This document shows positions 54,908 through 64,000 of a DNA stretch of 64,000 nucleotides, one piece after another. The notes beneath the pieces are model-generated. The model did not search any database and was not told the DNA's origin. It was given only the letters and a program-made list of their open reading frames with translations. Made by a program: the position numbers and the translations under genes. This DNA comes from Ancylobacter polymorphus. Its GTDB lineage: Bacteria; Pseudomonadota; Alphaproteobacteria; Rhizobiales; Xanthobacteraceae. The stretch spans positions 434,001 to 498,000 of the forward strand of contig NZ_CP083239.1 of NCBI RefSeq assembly GCF_022836935.1. Reading direction: 5' to 3'. Position 1 is the stretch's first letter. Each line of letters starts with the position of its first letter.

Positions 54908-56426
54908 GGCGCGCCTCCCTGGCCCTGCGGAGGGCGTCATAGCGTTCGACATTGGCTTGAGGCTCGGTGGTCAGCGTAAGGGCGCCAGGAGCTGGGATCG
55001 TCGGCGTGCTCAGCGGTGTACCGTCGATCAGGCGGTGCAGCAGATTGAGGATGTGGGTCTTGGTCGGCACGCCTGCTTGCAGCGCGAGTTCGACGGCCGT
55101 GAGCACGACCTGCTCGTCATGCTGGAGGACCAGGGACAGGATCTCCACCATCTCGCGGTCACCGCCCGGCCGCTTGAGCAGATGCTGCTGCAAGGATCGG
55201 AACGCCGGCGGCATCTCGGCGAACGGTGCGCCGTTGCGCAATGCGCCGGGCTTGCGCTGGACCACGGCCAGATAATGCCGCCAGTCATAGACGGTCCGGC
55301 TCTGGCGATCATGGGAGCGAGCGAACACCCGACCATGCTCACAGATGGCCTGTCCCTCAGCGACCACAACGATCCGGTCGGGATAGACACGCAAGCTCAC
55401 CGGGCGGTTGGCGAAGGAGGCCGGCACGCTGTAGCGATTGCGCTCGAGGTGGACGAGGCAGGTCGGGGAAACGCGCTTGGCGTGTTCGACGAAGCCGTCG
55501 AACGGCCGCGGCATCGGCATCAGGTGGCGGATCTCCTCAGCCCACACATCGGCGATCGAGCCGGGTTGCGAGCCGTGCCCGGCCTGCGACCACAGCTCCC
55601 GGCACCGGGTCTCGAGCCACTCGTTCAAGGCCTCCAGCGAGGGGACGTTCGGTATGGGTTGCCAGAGCCGATGACGGGCATCCTGTACGTTCTTCTCGAT
55701 CTGCCCCTTCTCCCAGCCGGAGGCCGGGTTGCAGAACTCCGCCTCGAACAGGAAGTGGCTGACCATGGCCGAGAAGCGGATGTTGACCTGGCGCTCCTTG
55801 CCCCGGCCGACCTTGTCGACGGCCGTTCGCATGTTGTCGTAAATCCCCCGCCGCGGCACGCCGCCCAGTACCCGGAAGGCGTGGTTATGGGCGTCGAACA
55901 GCATCTCGTGGGTCTGCTGCGGGTAGGCTCGCAGAGTGAAGGCGCGGCTGTAGGACAGCTTGACGTGAGCGACCTGCAGCTTGGTGCGCTCGCCGGCGAT
56001 GATCGCCCAGTCCTCAGACCAGTCGAACTGGAACGCCTCTCCGGGCACAAAGGCCAGCGGCACGAAGGTGCCGCGGCCGCTGGTCTGCTGCTCGCGCAAC
56101 CGGGCGGCCTTCCAGTCGCGGGCAAAGGCCGCCACCCGATTGTAGGAGCCCTCATAGCCCAACGTCACGAGATCGGCGTGCAACTGCTTGACGGTGCGCT
56201 TGTGCTTGCGCGACTTGCCGCTCTCCACCCGCAGCATCGCCGCGAGCTTGTCGGCATAGGGATCGAGCTTGCTCGGCCGGTCCGGAACGTGAAACCGGGG
56301 TTCGACGCTGTCCGCTCGCAGGTACTTACGCACGGTGTTCCGTGAGAGCCCGGTGCGGCGGGATATCTCCCGGATCGAGCTACGATCCCTATGATGCCAG
56401 CGTCGGATGACGCTCAATAACTCCAT
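54897..56426 (-). CDS. istA: IS21-family transposase IstA
   Basis: 509 residues from ATG 56426 ([36 protein letters not shown], an N-terminal HTH). DDE core: Asp in [12 protein letters not shown], Asp in [12 protein letters not shown] and Glu in [14 protein letters not shown]. The C-terminal beta and helical parts are present. A longer frame to 56486 has no support. Normal length for the family. Confidence 0.93.
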   Translation of the reverse strand: MELLSVIRRWHHRDRSSIREISRRTGLSRNTVRKYLRADSVEPRFHVPDRPSKLDPYADKLAAMLRVESGKSRKHKRTVKQLHADLVTLGYEGSYNRVAAFARDWKAARLREQQTSGRGTFVPLAFVPGEAFQFDWSEDWAIIAGERTKLQVAHVKLSYSRAFTLRAYPQQTHEMLFDAHNHAFRVLGGVPRRGIYDNMRTAVDKVGRGKERQVNIRFSAMVSHFLFEAEFCNPASGWEKGQIEKNVQDARHRLWQPIPNVPSLEALNEWLETRCRELWSQAGHGSQPGSIADVWAEEIRHLMPMPRPFDGFVEHAKRVSPTCLVHLERNRYSVPASFANRPVSLRVYPDRIVVVAEGQAICEHGRVFARSHDRQSRTVYDWRHYLAVVQRKPGALRNGAPFAEMPPAFRSLQQHLLKRPGGDREMVEILSLVLQHDEQVVLTAVELALQAGVPTKTHILNLLHRLIDGTPLSTPTIPAPGALTLTTEPQANVERYDALRRAREARHAS

Positions 56427-56540
56427 GTCGATCACTCCGCTGTCCCCCGCGTGTGCCGCGTGAGACGTGGTGAAAACATGGGTCACTTCTCGATGGAAAA
56501 ATCCGCTCCTGCAGGGTCAGATCTCAGTGGAAATCAACAC

Positions 56541-56640
56541 CCGGCGGCGCACCCAGCCCTCCGCCGTGACCAAGGCCGGAAACTCCAGCCTCCGGCGGTC
56601 CAGAAAATGGTCTCGGATCAATCAACCCTCGGTCTCTCTC
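56541..56640. other. Mosaic junction next to the IS21 right end
   Basis: 100 bp that do not match the terminase fragment on the other side of the IS. Read on the minus strand one frame gives LEFPALVTAEGWVRRR, of unknown origin. The GntR fragment loses similarity at about 56668, so this piece came from elsewhere. Confidence 0.4.
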
Positions 56641-56787
56641 CTAAGCCGGAAGAGCAAAGGGTCTCAGGTCAGACACGCTGAACAGATCCGCGAGTTGCTG
56701 CTCGCCGAGCCGCGTACCGGGCTCGATGCGACCTGCGAGGATCGCGGAAAGGATCGCGTCCTCGATATTGGGCGGGGGTAGGCTCAT
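56641..56787 (-). pseudogene. GntR-family regulator, N-terminus only
   Basis: From ATG 56787 the frame reads MSLPPPNIEDAILSAILAGR, then IEPGTRLGEQQLADLFSVS, the first half of a GntR winged helix. At the expected SRTxVREAL recognition part it changes to DLRPFALPA and stops at 56641. Family members have about 220 residues, so about 80 percent is gone. The cut point near 56668 marks a recombination edge of the island. The upstream palindrome at 56802 probably was its operator. Confidence 0.78.
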
Positions 56788-57049
56788 AAGGCTTGCTCAC
56801 CAGCTGGTATACAAGCTGCCAAGCAAGCGCCGTGCCGACTTCACGCCGAAGCCGAAAAGCATCGCAGAGATGAGGTCAGCCCCGTCACGGCGCGCGGGGG
56901 CGCAGGATAAGGCGGCTCTGTTGGGCGTTGCCGGCCAAGGGGGGCCGACAAACGGACATCGGCGAGTGGGCCCCACGGCGCCTCCTGGCCAGGTGCTGAC
57001 CTTCAACCTCCCGTCAGGAGCGCCGAAACGGACGCCCCCAGCAACCCGT
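56788..57049. other. Gap between GntR fragment and efflux operon
   Basis: 262 bp without a supported gene. It holds the palindrome at 56802-56817 and GC-rich short repeats. Being downstream of the outer-membrane factor gene, it may hold its terminator; I see no clear hairpin with T tract. Confidence 0.4.
56802..56817. promoter_or_regulatory. GntR-type operator palindrome AGCTGGTATACAAGCT
   Basis: A 16-bp palindrome with one mismatched pair and a central GTATAC, as bound by FCD-type GntR proteins. It lies 15 bp before the truncated GntR gene, an autoregulatory site now orphaned. Confidence 0.55.
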
Positions 57050-58588
57050 TCAGTTGCGTTCAGACATCGCGAATTTCTGCGCCCAGTCCGTGCGAACAAA
57101 GCGGGGCGCCATCCGGTCGGTCACTTCCGGTGTGCGCGTGTCGACGACACTCGACCATCCGCCGCCCAGCGCCTTGTTCAGGGCGATGTAGTCCGTCGTG
57201 ATCGCCACGCGGCTCTGCAATTGGGCGTCTTCTGCCGAATAGAGCGAACGTTCCGCATCGAGCACGTCGAGGAAGCTGCTGCTGCCGCTTTGATACAGCG
57301 TGCGCGCCAACGAGGCCGCCTGCCGGTAGGACCGCACGGACGCGTCGAGGCTGCGGATGCGCCGCTGCTCCTGCCTCAGCGCCACGCTGGCATTCTCGAC
57401 ATCCTGCAGCGCCGTCAGCACCGCCGTGCGATAGGCGACGAAATAGGCGTCGCGCTCGGCCTGAGCGTACTCGACCGCGGCTTCCAACTGCCCGGCATTG
57501 AACAGTGGCACACTCACGCTCGGGCCAAAACTCCAGTTGATGGACGAACTCTTTCCAAGACCGCCGATCTTGCTCGCCGAGGTCGACACCTCGCCGGCAA
57601 GGCTGACATCGGGATAGCGCGCGGCCTCGGCCTGACCGATCTGCGCGGTGTATTGGGCGAGCTGGCGTTCGGCGAGCCGCACATCCGGGCGTGACAGCAG
57701 CACGTCGGCCGGCACGCCCTCCGGCACCGGGCGGCCCGGCGCGGGAATGGGAGCGCTGCGCTTCATAACGTCGTTCAGCGCGGAGGGCGGTTGGCCCAGC
57801 AGGATGGCGAGCTGGTGCACCGACTGCTGATAAGAAGATTCAAGCTGAGGAATATCGGCTTCCGTGCTGGCCGCCTGCCCTTCGGCATTGGCCGCGTCGA
57901 CGGCGGACGCGGACCCGGCCTCCAGCTTGGTGCGCGTCAGCGCCGCCGTCTCGCGCTGCGAGGTTGCCGTGCGCCGTGCCAGCGCGATGCGGGCCTGATA
58001 GCCGCGCGCCTCGACATAGCTGGTGGTCACGTCGCCGATGAGCACCAGCAGCGTGTTGCGCAGGCTCTCCTCGGAAGCGTCGAGCCCATATTTCGCGGCT
58101 TCGACCGCGCGGCGGTTCTCGCCGAACAGGTCAAGCTCCCAGCTCGCATTGGCGCCGAGGTTGAAGGTGTCGAACGGACCGGACACCGTCACATCCCCGG
58201 TGTCGGAGACATTGCTGCCATTGTCGGCACGGCTGTAGCTGCCGGAGCCGGTCAGCGTCGGGGCGAGCGCGGCCAGAGCCTGCCGCCGCGTGGCCCGCGC
58301 CTCACGCACACGGGCTTTGGCCGTCGCGACATCGAGATTGCCGGCGACCGCCTGCTCGACAAGGCGGTTCAGCGTCGCGTCGTTGAGCTGCTCCCACCAA
58401 TGGGCGAGGTCCGGTGGCAGACGGGTGGCATCGTCCGCCGTCAGGCTGGCCGTTTTGCCGCTACCCCAGGCGGTAGGCATCTGCATCGCCGGGGCGGTGT
58501 AGTCGGGGCCGACGGCGCAACCGCTCACCAGGCCGGCGATGAGGACAAGCGAGATGTGCCAGAGCGGCCGCAGCTGGGAGGGGGGCAT
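57050..58588 (-). CDS. NodT-family outer-membrane efflux factor
   Basis: About 512 residues from ATG 58588, giving a lipoprotein signal (LWHISLVLIAGLVSGC, lipobox LVSGC). An alternative ATG at 58645 overlaps the pump gene stop. The TolC/OprM-like duplicated domain shows WWEQLNDATLNRLVEQAVAGNLDVATAKARV, GANASWELDLFGENRRAVEAA, LARRTATSQRETAALTRTKLEAG and RPDVRLAERQLAQYTAQIG. It forms the outer-membrane channel of the tripartite pump. Last gene of the operon adaptor-pump-channel. Confidence 0.9.
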   Translation of the reverse strand: MPPSQLRPLWHISLVLIAGLVSGCAVGPDYTAPAMQMPTAWGSGKTASLTADDATRLPPDLAHWWEQLNDATLNRLVEQAVAGNLDVATAKARVREARATRRQALAALAPTLTGSGSYSRADNGSNVSDTGDVTVSGPFDTFNLGANASWELDLFGENRRAVEAAKYGLDASEESLRNTLLVLIGDVTTSYVEARGYQARIALARRTATSQRETAALTRTKLEAGSASAVDAANAEGQAASTEADIPQLESSYQQSVHQLAILLGQPPSALNDVMKRSAPIPAPGRPVPEGVPADVLLSRPDVRLAERQLAQYTAQIGQAEAARYPDVSLAGEVSTSASKIGGLGKSSSINWSFGPSVSVPLFNAGQLEAAVEYAQAERDAYFVAYRTAVLTALQDVENASVALRQEQRRIRSLDASVRSYRQAASLARTLYQSGSSSFLDVLDAERSLYSAEDAQLQSRVAITTDYIALNKALGGGWSSVVDTRTPEVTDRMAPRFVRTDWAQKFAMSERN

Positions 58589-58634
58589 GAGTTCACCGGT
58601 CGCGTCAGAAGGCCGGGCAGCCCCGGAGAAGCGG

Positions 58635-61600
58635 TTAGCGGGCATCGGCGCTCTCCACCGGGACGGCAGGTTCCGAAGCGCCACGCGGCGCGGCATGGCC
58701 TGCGAACACCCGCCGCACCGTTACGAAAAGCAGCGGTATGAAAAACACGCCGAGCACGGTGGCCGCGATCATGCCGCCCATCACGCCGATGCCGATGGCG
58801 TTCTGCGCGCCCGAACCGGCCCCGGTGGCGATGGCGAGAGGCGTCACGCCGAGGATGAAGGCGAGCGAGGTCATCAGGATAGGGCGCAGCCGCTGGCGTG
58901 CCGCATCCAGCGTCGCCTCGACGAGCCCCATGCCATGCGCCTGCCGCTCGATGGCGAACTCGACGATGAGGATGGCGTTCTTGGCGGCGAGGCCGATCGT
59001 GGTGAGGAGGCCGACCTTGAAATAGACGTCGTTGCTCTGGCCGAACATGGTGGCGGCGAGCAGCGCGCCGAACACGCCGATCGGCACCGACAGCAGCACC
59101 GCGAAGGGGATCGACCAGCTCTCATAGAGCGCGGCGAGGCAGAGGAACACGACCAGCAGCGAGATGACGTAAAGCGCCGTCGCCTGATTGGCGGAGAGCC
59201 GCTCCTGATGCGACAGGCCGGTCCACTCATGGCCATAGCCCGCCGGCAGCCTGCCGATGATCTCGTCCATCGCCGTCATGGCGTCGCCAGATGAGACGCC
59301 CGGCGCGGCCTGGCCCTGGATCTCCAACGCCGAGGCGCCGTTGAAGCGCTCCAGCCGCGGCGAGCCATAGGTCCAGTGGGTCGAGGCGAAGGAGGAGAAC
59401 GGCACCATGGTTCCGGCGGAGTTGCGCACCTCCCACTTGGCGAGATCTTCCGGCTGCATGCGGAAATCGGCCGCCGACTGGAGATAGACCTTCTTCACGC
59501 GGCCGCGGTCGAGGAAGTCGTTCACATAGCTGCTGCCCCAGGCCGTGGAGAGCGTGTCGTTGATGTCGGCCAGCGAGACGCCGAGCGCGCTCGCCTTTTC
59601 CTGGTCGATGTCGACGACGAATTGCGGCTCGTCCTCAAGCCCGTTCGGGCGTGTGGCGACGAGGCGAGGGTCCTGCGCCGCCATGCCCAGCACCTGGTTG
59701 CGCGCGGCCATCAGCTTCTCATGGCCGGCCCCGTTGATGTCCTGGAGATAGAGGCTGAAACCGCCGCTATTGCCCATGCCCTGAATGGCCGGCGGCATGA
59801 GGGTGAACACCATGGCGTCGCGCGCATGCAGCTTCGCCATGGCCCGGCCGGCCACCGCCTGCGAGGACAAGGCCGGCGACTTGCGCTCGTCGAACGGCTT
59901 CAGCCGAACGAAGGCGATGCCGAGATTCTGACCCTGGCCGCTGAAGCCGAAGCCGTTGACACTGAACACGCCTTCGACCGCCTCCTTTTCCTCTTCGAGG
60001 AAGTGGCGGCGGACGGTGTCCAGCACGGCCTCGGTGCGGTCCGATGTGGCGCCCGCGGGGAGCTGCACCATTGTGATGAGGATGCCCTGGTCCTCTTCCG
60101 GCAGGAAGGAGGAGGGCAGGCGTACGAACATCCAGCCCAATGCCACGGCGAGGGCGAGGAAGATGGCGAGGAAGCGCCCGCTGCGCGCCACAACACCGGC
60201 CGTGCCTGTGCGGTAGGCCCGCGTGCCGCGCTCGAAAGTGCGGTTGAACCAACCGGCCCAGCCGGTCTGCTTGGCCCCTTGCTGCACCGGGCGCAGCAGC
60301 GTGGCGCAGAGCGCCGGGGTGAGGATCAGCGCCACCAGCACCGACAGGATCATCGCCGAGACGATGGTGACGGAGAACTGGCGGTAGATCACGCCCACCG
60401 ACCCGCCGAAAAAGGCCATCGGGATGAACACGGCAGAGAGCACGGTGGCGATGCCGATCAGCGCGCCAGTGATCTCCCCCATCGACTTGCGGGTGGCCTC
60501 CTTGGGGGAGAGCCCCTCCTCCTCCATCACGCGCTCGACATTTTCAACCACGACGATGGCGTCGTCGACCAGGAGGCCGATGGCCAGCACCATGGCGAAC
60601 ATGGTGAGCGTGTTGACGGAGTAGCCGAACAGCGCGAGCACGCCGAAGGTGCCGAGCAGGACCACCGGCACGGCCAGCGAGGGAATGAGCGTCGCCCGGA
60701 AGCTCTGCAGGAAGACGAACATCACGATGAAGACGAGGACGATGGCCTCGGCCAGCGTGCGCACCACCTCCTCGATGGAGAGCACGACGAAGGGCGTGGT
60801 GTCGTAGGGATAGACAACCTCGACCCCTTCCGGGAACGTCGGCTTCATCCGCTCCAGCGCCGCCTTGACGCGCTCGGCGGTGGCGATGGCGTTCGCGCCC
60901 GTGCCGAGATTGATGGCGAGGCCACCCGCCGGCTTGCCGTTGTAGCGCGAGGCGGTGGTGAAGCTCTCCGCCGCCAGTTCGACGGTGGCGACATCGTTGA
61001 TGCGCACCAACGAGCCATCCGTGGTGCTCTTGAGGATGATGTTCCGGAACTGCTCGGGCGTCTGCAGGCGCGAGCGCGCGGTGACCGTGGCGTTGAGCTG
61101 CTGGCCGGTGCGGGCCGGCAGGCCGCCAAGCTGGCCGGCGGAAACCTGCGTGTTCTGCGCCCCGATGGCACTCGTCACGTCGCTCGGCATGAGCTGGTAC
61201 TTCGACAGCTTCTCCGGGTCGAGCCAGATGCGCATGGCGTAGGAGGAGCCGAACAGCGTGGTGGAACCCACGCCCTCGATGCGCTTCAGCGTGTCGTTGA
61301 GGGTCGAGTCGACATAGTCTGACACGTCGGTGGACGACAGGCGCCCATCGGTCGAGACGAAGCCGATGACCAGCAGGAAGCCGTCCGAGGCCTTTTCGAC
61401 CGCGATGCCATTGGTCTGCACCACGCTCGGCAGCTGCGCCTGGACCAGCTGCAGCTTGTTCTGCACCTGCATCTGGGCGATGTCGGGGTCGGCCGCGGTG
61501 GTGAAGGTGAGGGTGATCGTCGCCTGGCCGGTCGAGGTCGAGGTGGCCGACATGTAGTCGAGATTGTCGATGCCGGTCATGCCCTGCTCGATGATCTTGG

Positions 61601-61784
61601 TCACCGAATTCTCGACCGTCTGCGCGTCGGCGCCGGGATAGGAGGCGGTGACGCTCACCGTCGTCGGGGCGATCTGGGGGTATTGCGCGATGGGCAGGGT
61701 GTTCAGCGCCAGGACGCCGCCGAGCATGATCAGCAGCGCGATGACCCAGGCGAAGACCGGTCGGTCGATGAAGTAGCGGGACAT
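58635..61784 (-). CDS. RND multidrug efflux pump, HAE1 type (AcrB/MexF-like)
   Basis: 1049 residues with two sets of six membrane helices and large periplasmic loops. [23 protein letters not shown] is the classic start. The proton-relay Asp pair is in [29 protein letters not shown] and [25 protein letters not shown] are the further hallmarks of HAE1 pumps. Drives export of amphiphilic compounds with the proton gradient. 11 bp after the adaptor gene. The substrate range cannot be read from the sequence. Confidence 0.95.
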   Translation of the reverse strand: MSRYFIDRPVFAWVIALLIMLGGVLALNTLPIAQYPQIAPTTVSVTASYPGADAQTVENSVTKIIEQGMTGIDNLDYMSATSTSTGQATITLTFTTAADPDIAQMQVQNKLQLVQAQLPSVVQTNGIAVEKASDGFLLVIGFVSTDGRLSSTDVSDYVDSTLNDTLKRIEGVGSTTLFGSSYAMRIWLDPEKLSKYQLMPSDVTSAIGAQNTQVSAGQLGGLPARTGQQLNATVTARSRLQTPEQFRNIILKSTTDGSLVRINDVATVELAAESFTTASRYNGKPAGGLAINLGTGANAIATAERVKAALERMKPTFPEGVEVVYPYDTTPFVVLSIEEVVRTLAEAIVLVFIVMFVFLQSFRATLIPSLAVPVVLLGTFGVLALFGYSVNTLTMFAMVLAIGLLVDDAIVVVENVERVMEEEGLSPKEATRKSMGEITGALIGIATVLSAVFIPMAFFGGSVGVIYRQFSVTIVSAMILSVLVALILTPALCATLLRPVQQGAKQTGWAGWFNRTFERGTRAYRTGTAGVVARSGRFLAIFLALAVALGWMFVRLPSSFLPEEDQGILITMVQLPAGATSDRTEAVLDTVRRHFLEEEKEAVEGVFSVNGFGFSGQGQNLGIAFVRLKPFDERKSPALSSQAVAGRAMAKLHARDAMVFTLMPPAIQGMGNSGGFSLYLQDINGAGHEKLMAARNQVLGMAAQDPRLVATRPNGLEDEPQFVVDIDQEKASALGVSLADINDTLSTAWGSSYVNDFLDRGRVKKVYLQSAADFRMQPEDLAKWEVRNSAGTMVPFSSFASTHWTYGSPRLERFNGASALEIQGQAAPGVSSGDAMTAMDEIIGRLPAGYGHEWTGLSHQERLSANQATALYVISLLVVFLCLAALYESWSIPFAVLLSVPIGVFGALLAATMFGQSNDVYFKVGLLTTIGLAAKNAILIVEFAIERQAHGMGLVEATLDAARQRLRPILMTSLAFILGVTPLAIATGAGSGAQNAIGIGVMGGMIAATVLGVFFIPLLFVTVRRVFAGHAAPRGASEPAVPVESADAR

Positions 61785-61795
61785 GGAACGCGCCT

Positions 61796-63064
61796 TCAGT
61801 TCGCCGTGGAGGTGCCGGCGGCGTCCACGCGGGCCGCGCCTTGGGCAATGGCCGCGCTCGCCGCCGGGGCTGCGCTCTGCTGGCCGCGCTCGCGCACCTC
61901 GCCGGTGGTTTCGTCCACCACCACGTCGACCGGGGTCACGTCCTGGCCGGGGCGGGCGAACTGACTGCCTTCGACCACCACGCGGTCGCCATCGCCAATG
62001 CCAGCCTCGACCAGCCAGCTATTGCCGACGCTGCGCGCGACGGTGAGCACGCGCTGCTCGACCTTGTTGTCAGCATTGACGACCAGCGCCACCGGCTCGC
62101 CCTTGGTGTTGCGGGTCACGCCGCGCTGGGGAACGAGGTAGCTGTCCGGGGCAACGCCTTCCTCGATGATGGCGCGCACATACATGCCGGGCAGCAGCAG
62201 CCGGTCCGGGTTGGGGAATTGCGCGCGCACGCCATAGGTGCCGGTGGTGGTGTCGACATAGGCGGAAGTGAATTCCAGCGTACCCGGCAGCGGGTAAAGC
62301 TGGCCGTTATCCAGCTTCAGCCGCACCTGCACCCTGTCGCCGCTGATCTTGATGCGCCCGTCGCGGATCGCCTGCCGCAGGTTGAGCAGATTGGTGCTCG
62401 ACTGGGTCACATCGACATTGATCGGATCGAGCGTGCGGATGGTGGTGAGCGCCGTATCCTGGCTCGCCGTCACCAGCGCGCCGGGGGTGAGCACCGACTT
62501 GTCGATGCGTCCGCCGATCGGCGCGGTGATGCGGGTGTAGTCGAGATTGATCCGCGCGGTGTCGACGCTGGCGCGCGCGGCCGCGACTTCGGCCTTGGCC
62601 TGCGCCAGCGAGGCGACGGCGTCGTCATTGTCCTGCTTGCTTACCGCATTCTGCTTGATCAGCCCGGCATAGCGCTCGACCTTGGCCTCGGCGCTCGGCA
62701 CCGCCGCCTCAGCCTTCTGCAGGCTGGCGACAGCGCTGTCATAGGCGGCCTGATAGCTCGCCGGTTCGATCTGGTAGAGCGGGTCACCGGCCTTGACCTC
62801 ACCGCCCTCCTGGAAAAGCCGCTCCTTGATAAGCCCGCCGACCTGCGGCCGGACTTCGGCAACCAGCGAGGCCGAGGTGCGTCCCGGCATCTCGGCGGTG
62901 ATCGCCACCGACTGCGGATGCACGGTGACGACACCAACCTGCGGGCGCCCCTGCGCGCCCGGGCCGGGCAAGCCCGCATTGTCCTTCCCGTCGCACGCCG
63001 CCAGCGCCACCGCGAAGAGAACAAGCACTGCAATTTGAGCCAAACGGCCGTTGAGACGTGACAT
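61796..63064 (-). CDS. RND efflux periplasmic adaptor (membrane fusion protein)
   Basis: 422 residues. A lipoprotein signal ([15 protein letters not shown], lipobox LAAC) is followed by [35 protein letters not shown] (barrel-sandwich/lipoyl part), a coiled-coil hairpin (about 100-175), the beta-barrel and a C-terminal proximal domain with [16 protein letters not shown]. It links pump and outer-membrane factor. First gene of the operon, divergent from a TetR gene with a palindrome in between. Confidence 0.93.
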   Translation of the reverse strand: MSRLNGRLAQIAVLVLFAVALAACDGKDNAGLPGPGAQGRPQVGVVTVHPQSVAITAEMPGRTSASLVAEVRPQVGGLIKERLFQEGGEVKAGDPLYQIEPASYQAAYDSAVASLQKAEAAVPSAEAKVERYAGLIKQNAVSKQDNDDAVASLAQAKAEVAAARASVDTARINLDYTRITAPIGGRIDKSVLTPGALVTASQDTALTTIRTLDPINVDVTQSSTNLLNLRQAIRDGRIKISGDRVQVRLKLDNGQLYPLPGTLEFTSAYVDTTTGTYGVRAQFPNPDRLLLPGMYVRAIIEEGVAPDSYLVPQRGVTRNTKGEPVALVVNADNKVEQRVLTVARSVGNSWLVEAGIGDGDRVVVEGSQFARPGQDVTPVDVVVDETTGEVRERGQQSAAPAASAAIAQGAARVDAAGTSTAN

Positions 63065-63083
63065 CGGAGCCGATCTGATTTAT

Positions 63084-63099
63084 GGTACGTTGCAGTACC
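63084..63099. promoter_or_regulatory. TetR operator, GGTAC-N6-GTACC
   Basis: A perfect 5-bp inverted repeat with a 6-bp spacer, extended by flanking A/T pairs (ATGGTAC...GTACCAAT). It lies between the adaptor gene and the TetR gene, 20 bp before the adaptor start. It resembles sites of AcrR/TtgR-like repressors. Confidence 0.7.
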
Positions 63100-63174
63100 A
63101 ATATTTCTCAAGCGGCCGGATTGTCAATTGTGTTAGGTCTGCAACACCGATTGTCGCCTGCTGGAAGCGTTGCT

Positions 63175-63828
63175 GTGCCCTGCGAAGAAACGAAGCCCGC
63201 TACTGCCCCCCGCTCACGGGGACGTCCCAAGCTGATGCCTGCCGCCGCCCGTCGTGACGAAATCGTTGCCGTGGCAACCCAGATGTTTCAGGAGGCGGGT
63301 TATGCGCGGCTGACCACAGACGCGGTGGCGGCTCGCTGCCGCATCTCCAAGCGCACGCTCTATGAACTGTTTCCCAGCAAGGCGGCGCTGTTGACGGCGA
63401 TCATCGACCAGCATCGCACGCGCATGATCCGGCTGCCGGCGGAGTACGATGATGTCCCGCTCGAGCGCGCGCTGGACCTGATCTTCGGCAACGATATCGA
63501 CGACGAGGCCGACCGCGAGCGCTTTGCCTTCCTGCAGCTCATATTCGTCGAAGCGGTTCAGCACCCCGAACTGGATCAGATATCGGCGACGCACGGCAAA
63601 GGCGTCATCCTGCAGTTGCTCGGCGACTGGATCGCTCACGAATGCCGTCGCGGGCGCCTCGATGTCCCCGATCCGAAAGACGCGGCGCGCATGCTGATGG
63701 ACATGGTCGCGGGCTCCACCACCCGCGGCCTCGACGGACGGCTCGCCTGGGACGGCAGTGACCGCCGCCGGGCCTATGTCCGTGAGTGCATCCGTGTGTT
63801 CCTGCACGGAACGAAATCACCTCGCTGA
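63175..63828 (+). CDS. TetR/AcrR-family regulator of the efflux operon
   Basis: 217 residues from GTG 63175, with GGAAG seven bases before it. The frame opens earlier (63082) but that start lies inside the operator palindrome. HTH: RRDEIVAVATQMFQEAGYARLTTDAVAARCRISKRTLYELFPSKAALL. The C-terminal domain (about 90-205) is a helical ligand pocket. It is divergent to the RND operon and almost surely its repressor, released by pump substrates. Confidence 0.9.
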   Translation: MPCEETKPATAPRSRGRPKLMPAAARRDEIVAVATQMFQEAGYARLTTDAVAARCRISKRTLYELFPSKAALLTAIIDQHRTRMIRLPAEYDDVPLERALDLIFGNDIDDEADRERFAFLQLIFVEAVQHPELDQISATHGKGVILQLLGDWIAHECRRGRLDVPDPKDAARMLMDMVAGSTTRGLDGRLAWDGSDRRRAYVRECIRVFLHGTKSPR

Positions 63829-64000
63829 GGTGGCGATTTCGCGGCGTGGCGGCGGCTATTGCGCGGGTGGCAGGCATGTTCGCCCCCGCGCTGCACGCGA
63901 CGCTGGTGACATTCCACACCAGGGGCGATCCCGCCCCTCTTCCCCTCGCCTCGCATCGGTTCGGGCGAAGCCGCGGCGACCGGGCCCTTGCACCGCCAGA
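63829..64000. other. Right edge, no gene seen
   Basis: 172 GC-rich bases after the TetR gene. Open frames exist on both strands but none has recognisable features. A gene may begin or end beyond the window. Confidence 0.35.

Larger units (their letters stand above)
54041..56540 (-). mobile_element. IS21-family insertion sequence, apparently intact
   Basis: 2500 bp with terminal inverted repeats GTGTTGATTTCC (54041-54052 and complement 56529-56540), partly conserved inward (TGAG, TGACCC). Inner copies of GAGAAGTGACCC at 54055, 54081 and 56479 (complement) are the multiple transposase sites usual in IS21. IstA and IstB genes overlap by 11 bp and look complete. Flanks (aaccaga left, ccggcgg right) show no target duplication, so the outer sequences were rearranged after insertion. 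Confidence 0.9.
40564..56668. mobile_element. Phage-derived genomic island at tRNA-Phe, capsid-only satellite-like
   Basis: The island begins at the tRNA-Phe 3' end with an integrase. It carries AlpA-like, connector, protease/capsid fusion and portal genes, Arc and XRE regulators, a reverse transcriptase, an ABC-type ATPase, a large-terminase C-terminal fragment and an IS21 copy. No tail, lysis, primase or replication genes were found. The right edge is put near 56668, where a GntR gene loses similarity; no second tRNA-Phe 3'-end copy (attR) was seen. Gene content recalls capsid-forming phage-inducible islands. The terminase is broken, so packaging is probably lost. Edges are inferred. Confidence 0.65.

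Noticed and set aside
56541..56640. Continuation of the terminase gene beyond IS21
   Set aside because: The frame (LEFPALVTAEGWVRRR) does not resemble terminase and there is no target duplication to join the two sides.

Overview
The window looks like the chromosome of a GC-rich alphaproteobacterium of the order Hyphomicrobiales (Rhizobiales), possibly near Xanthobacter, Ancylobacter or Starkeya. The family-level guess is weak. It rests on the order hisD, UPF0262, LMW phosphatase, maf, yacG; on murA next to a DUF2948 gene; on NAGGN osmolyte genes; and on alphaproteobacterial-type intergenic palindromic repeats. No rRNA genes or CRISPR arrays were seen.

Region 1 (1-2,900) holds the start of a hemin-binding protein gene (hmuT, running off the left edge), then a decayed polysaccharide locus. 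An IS3-family element (848-2361) with 14-bp perfect terminal inverted repeats and several lesions lies between the first part of a GumC/Wzz-like gene and a 3'-truncated FkbM methyltransferase gene.

Region 2 (2,990-17,800) is a large hydroxyproline/proline-derivative catabolic cluster. It has a GntR regulator, a polar amino-acid ABC transporter (binding protein, two permeases, ATPase), a DapA-family deaminase, a DadA-like FAD oxidase, a 4-hydroxyproline 2-epimerase with both catalytic cysteines, an enolase-superfamily dehydratase, and a second proline-racemase-family protein with Ser and Thr in place of the cysteines. Beyond a strong terminator lie a TRAP transporter and, divergent to it, a second GntR gene plus a pyrroline-2-carboxylate reductase-like gene. 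Together these could take up 4- and 3-hydroxyprolines and degrade them to 2-oxoglutarate semialdehyde or proline. The final semialdehyde dehydrogenase is not in the window.

Region 3 (17,800-34,300) carries a 7TM-type sensor kinase and response regulator, a 1003-residue autotransporter, the NAGGN operon (asnO, ngg, M42 peptidase), a divergent TetR/SDR pair around a 30-bp operator-like palindrome, a pyruvyltransferase-glycosyltransferase fusion, a VanZ-like protein, rnk and tRNA-Thr(GGT). Region 4 (34,500-40,560) is housekeeping: murA, DUF2948, hisD, UPF0262, LMW phosphatase, maf, yacG and tRNA-Phe(GAA).

Region 5 (about 40,564-56,668) is a phage-derived island starting at tRNA-Phe. It has an integrase, an AlpA-like protein, a head-tail connector, a prohead protease/capsid fusion, a portal and the C-terminal end of a large terminase, but no tail, lysis or replication genes, which recalls capsid-forming phage satellites. 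Two divergent Arc-type repressors flank three copies of a CATCAT-containing operator. Between the regulators and the terminase remnant sits a divergent pair: a reverse transcriptase (YIDD) and a 756-residue Rad50/RloC-like ABC ATPase with a CxxC motif. This pair is the best candidate for an undescribed antiphage system. An intact IS21-family element splits the terminase end from a mosaic junction that also truncates a GntR gene.

Region 6 (57,050-63,830) is a tripartite RND efflux operon (adaptor, HAE1-type pump, NodT-like outer-membrane factor) with a divergent TetR regulator and a clear operator palindrome.
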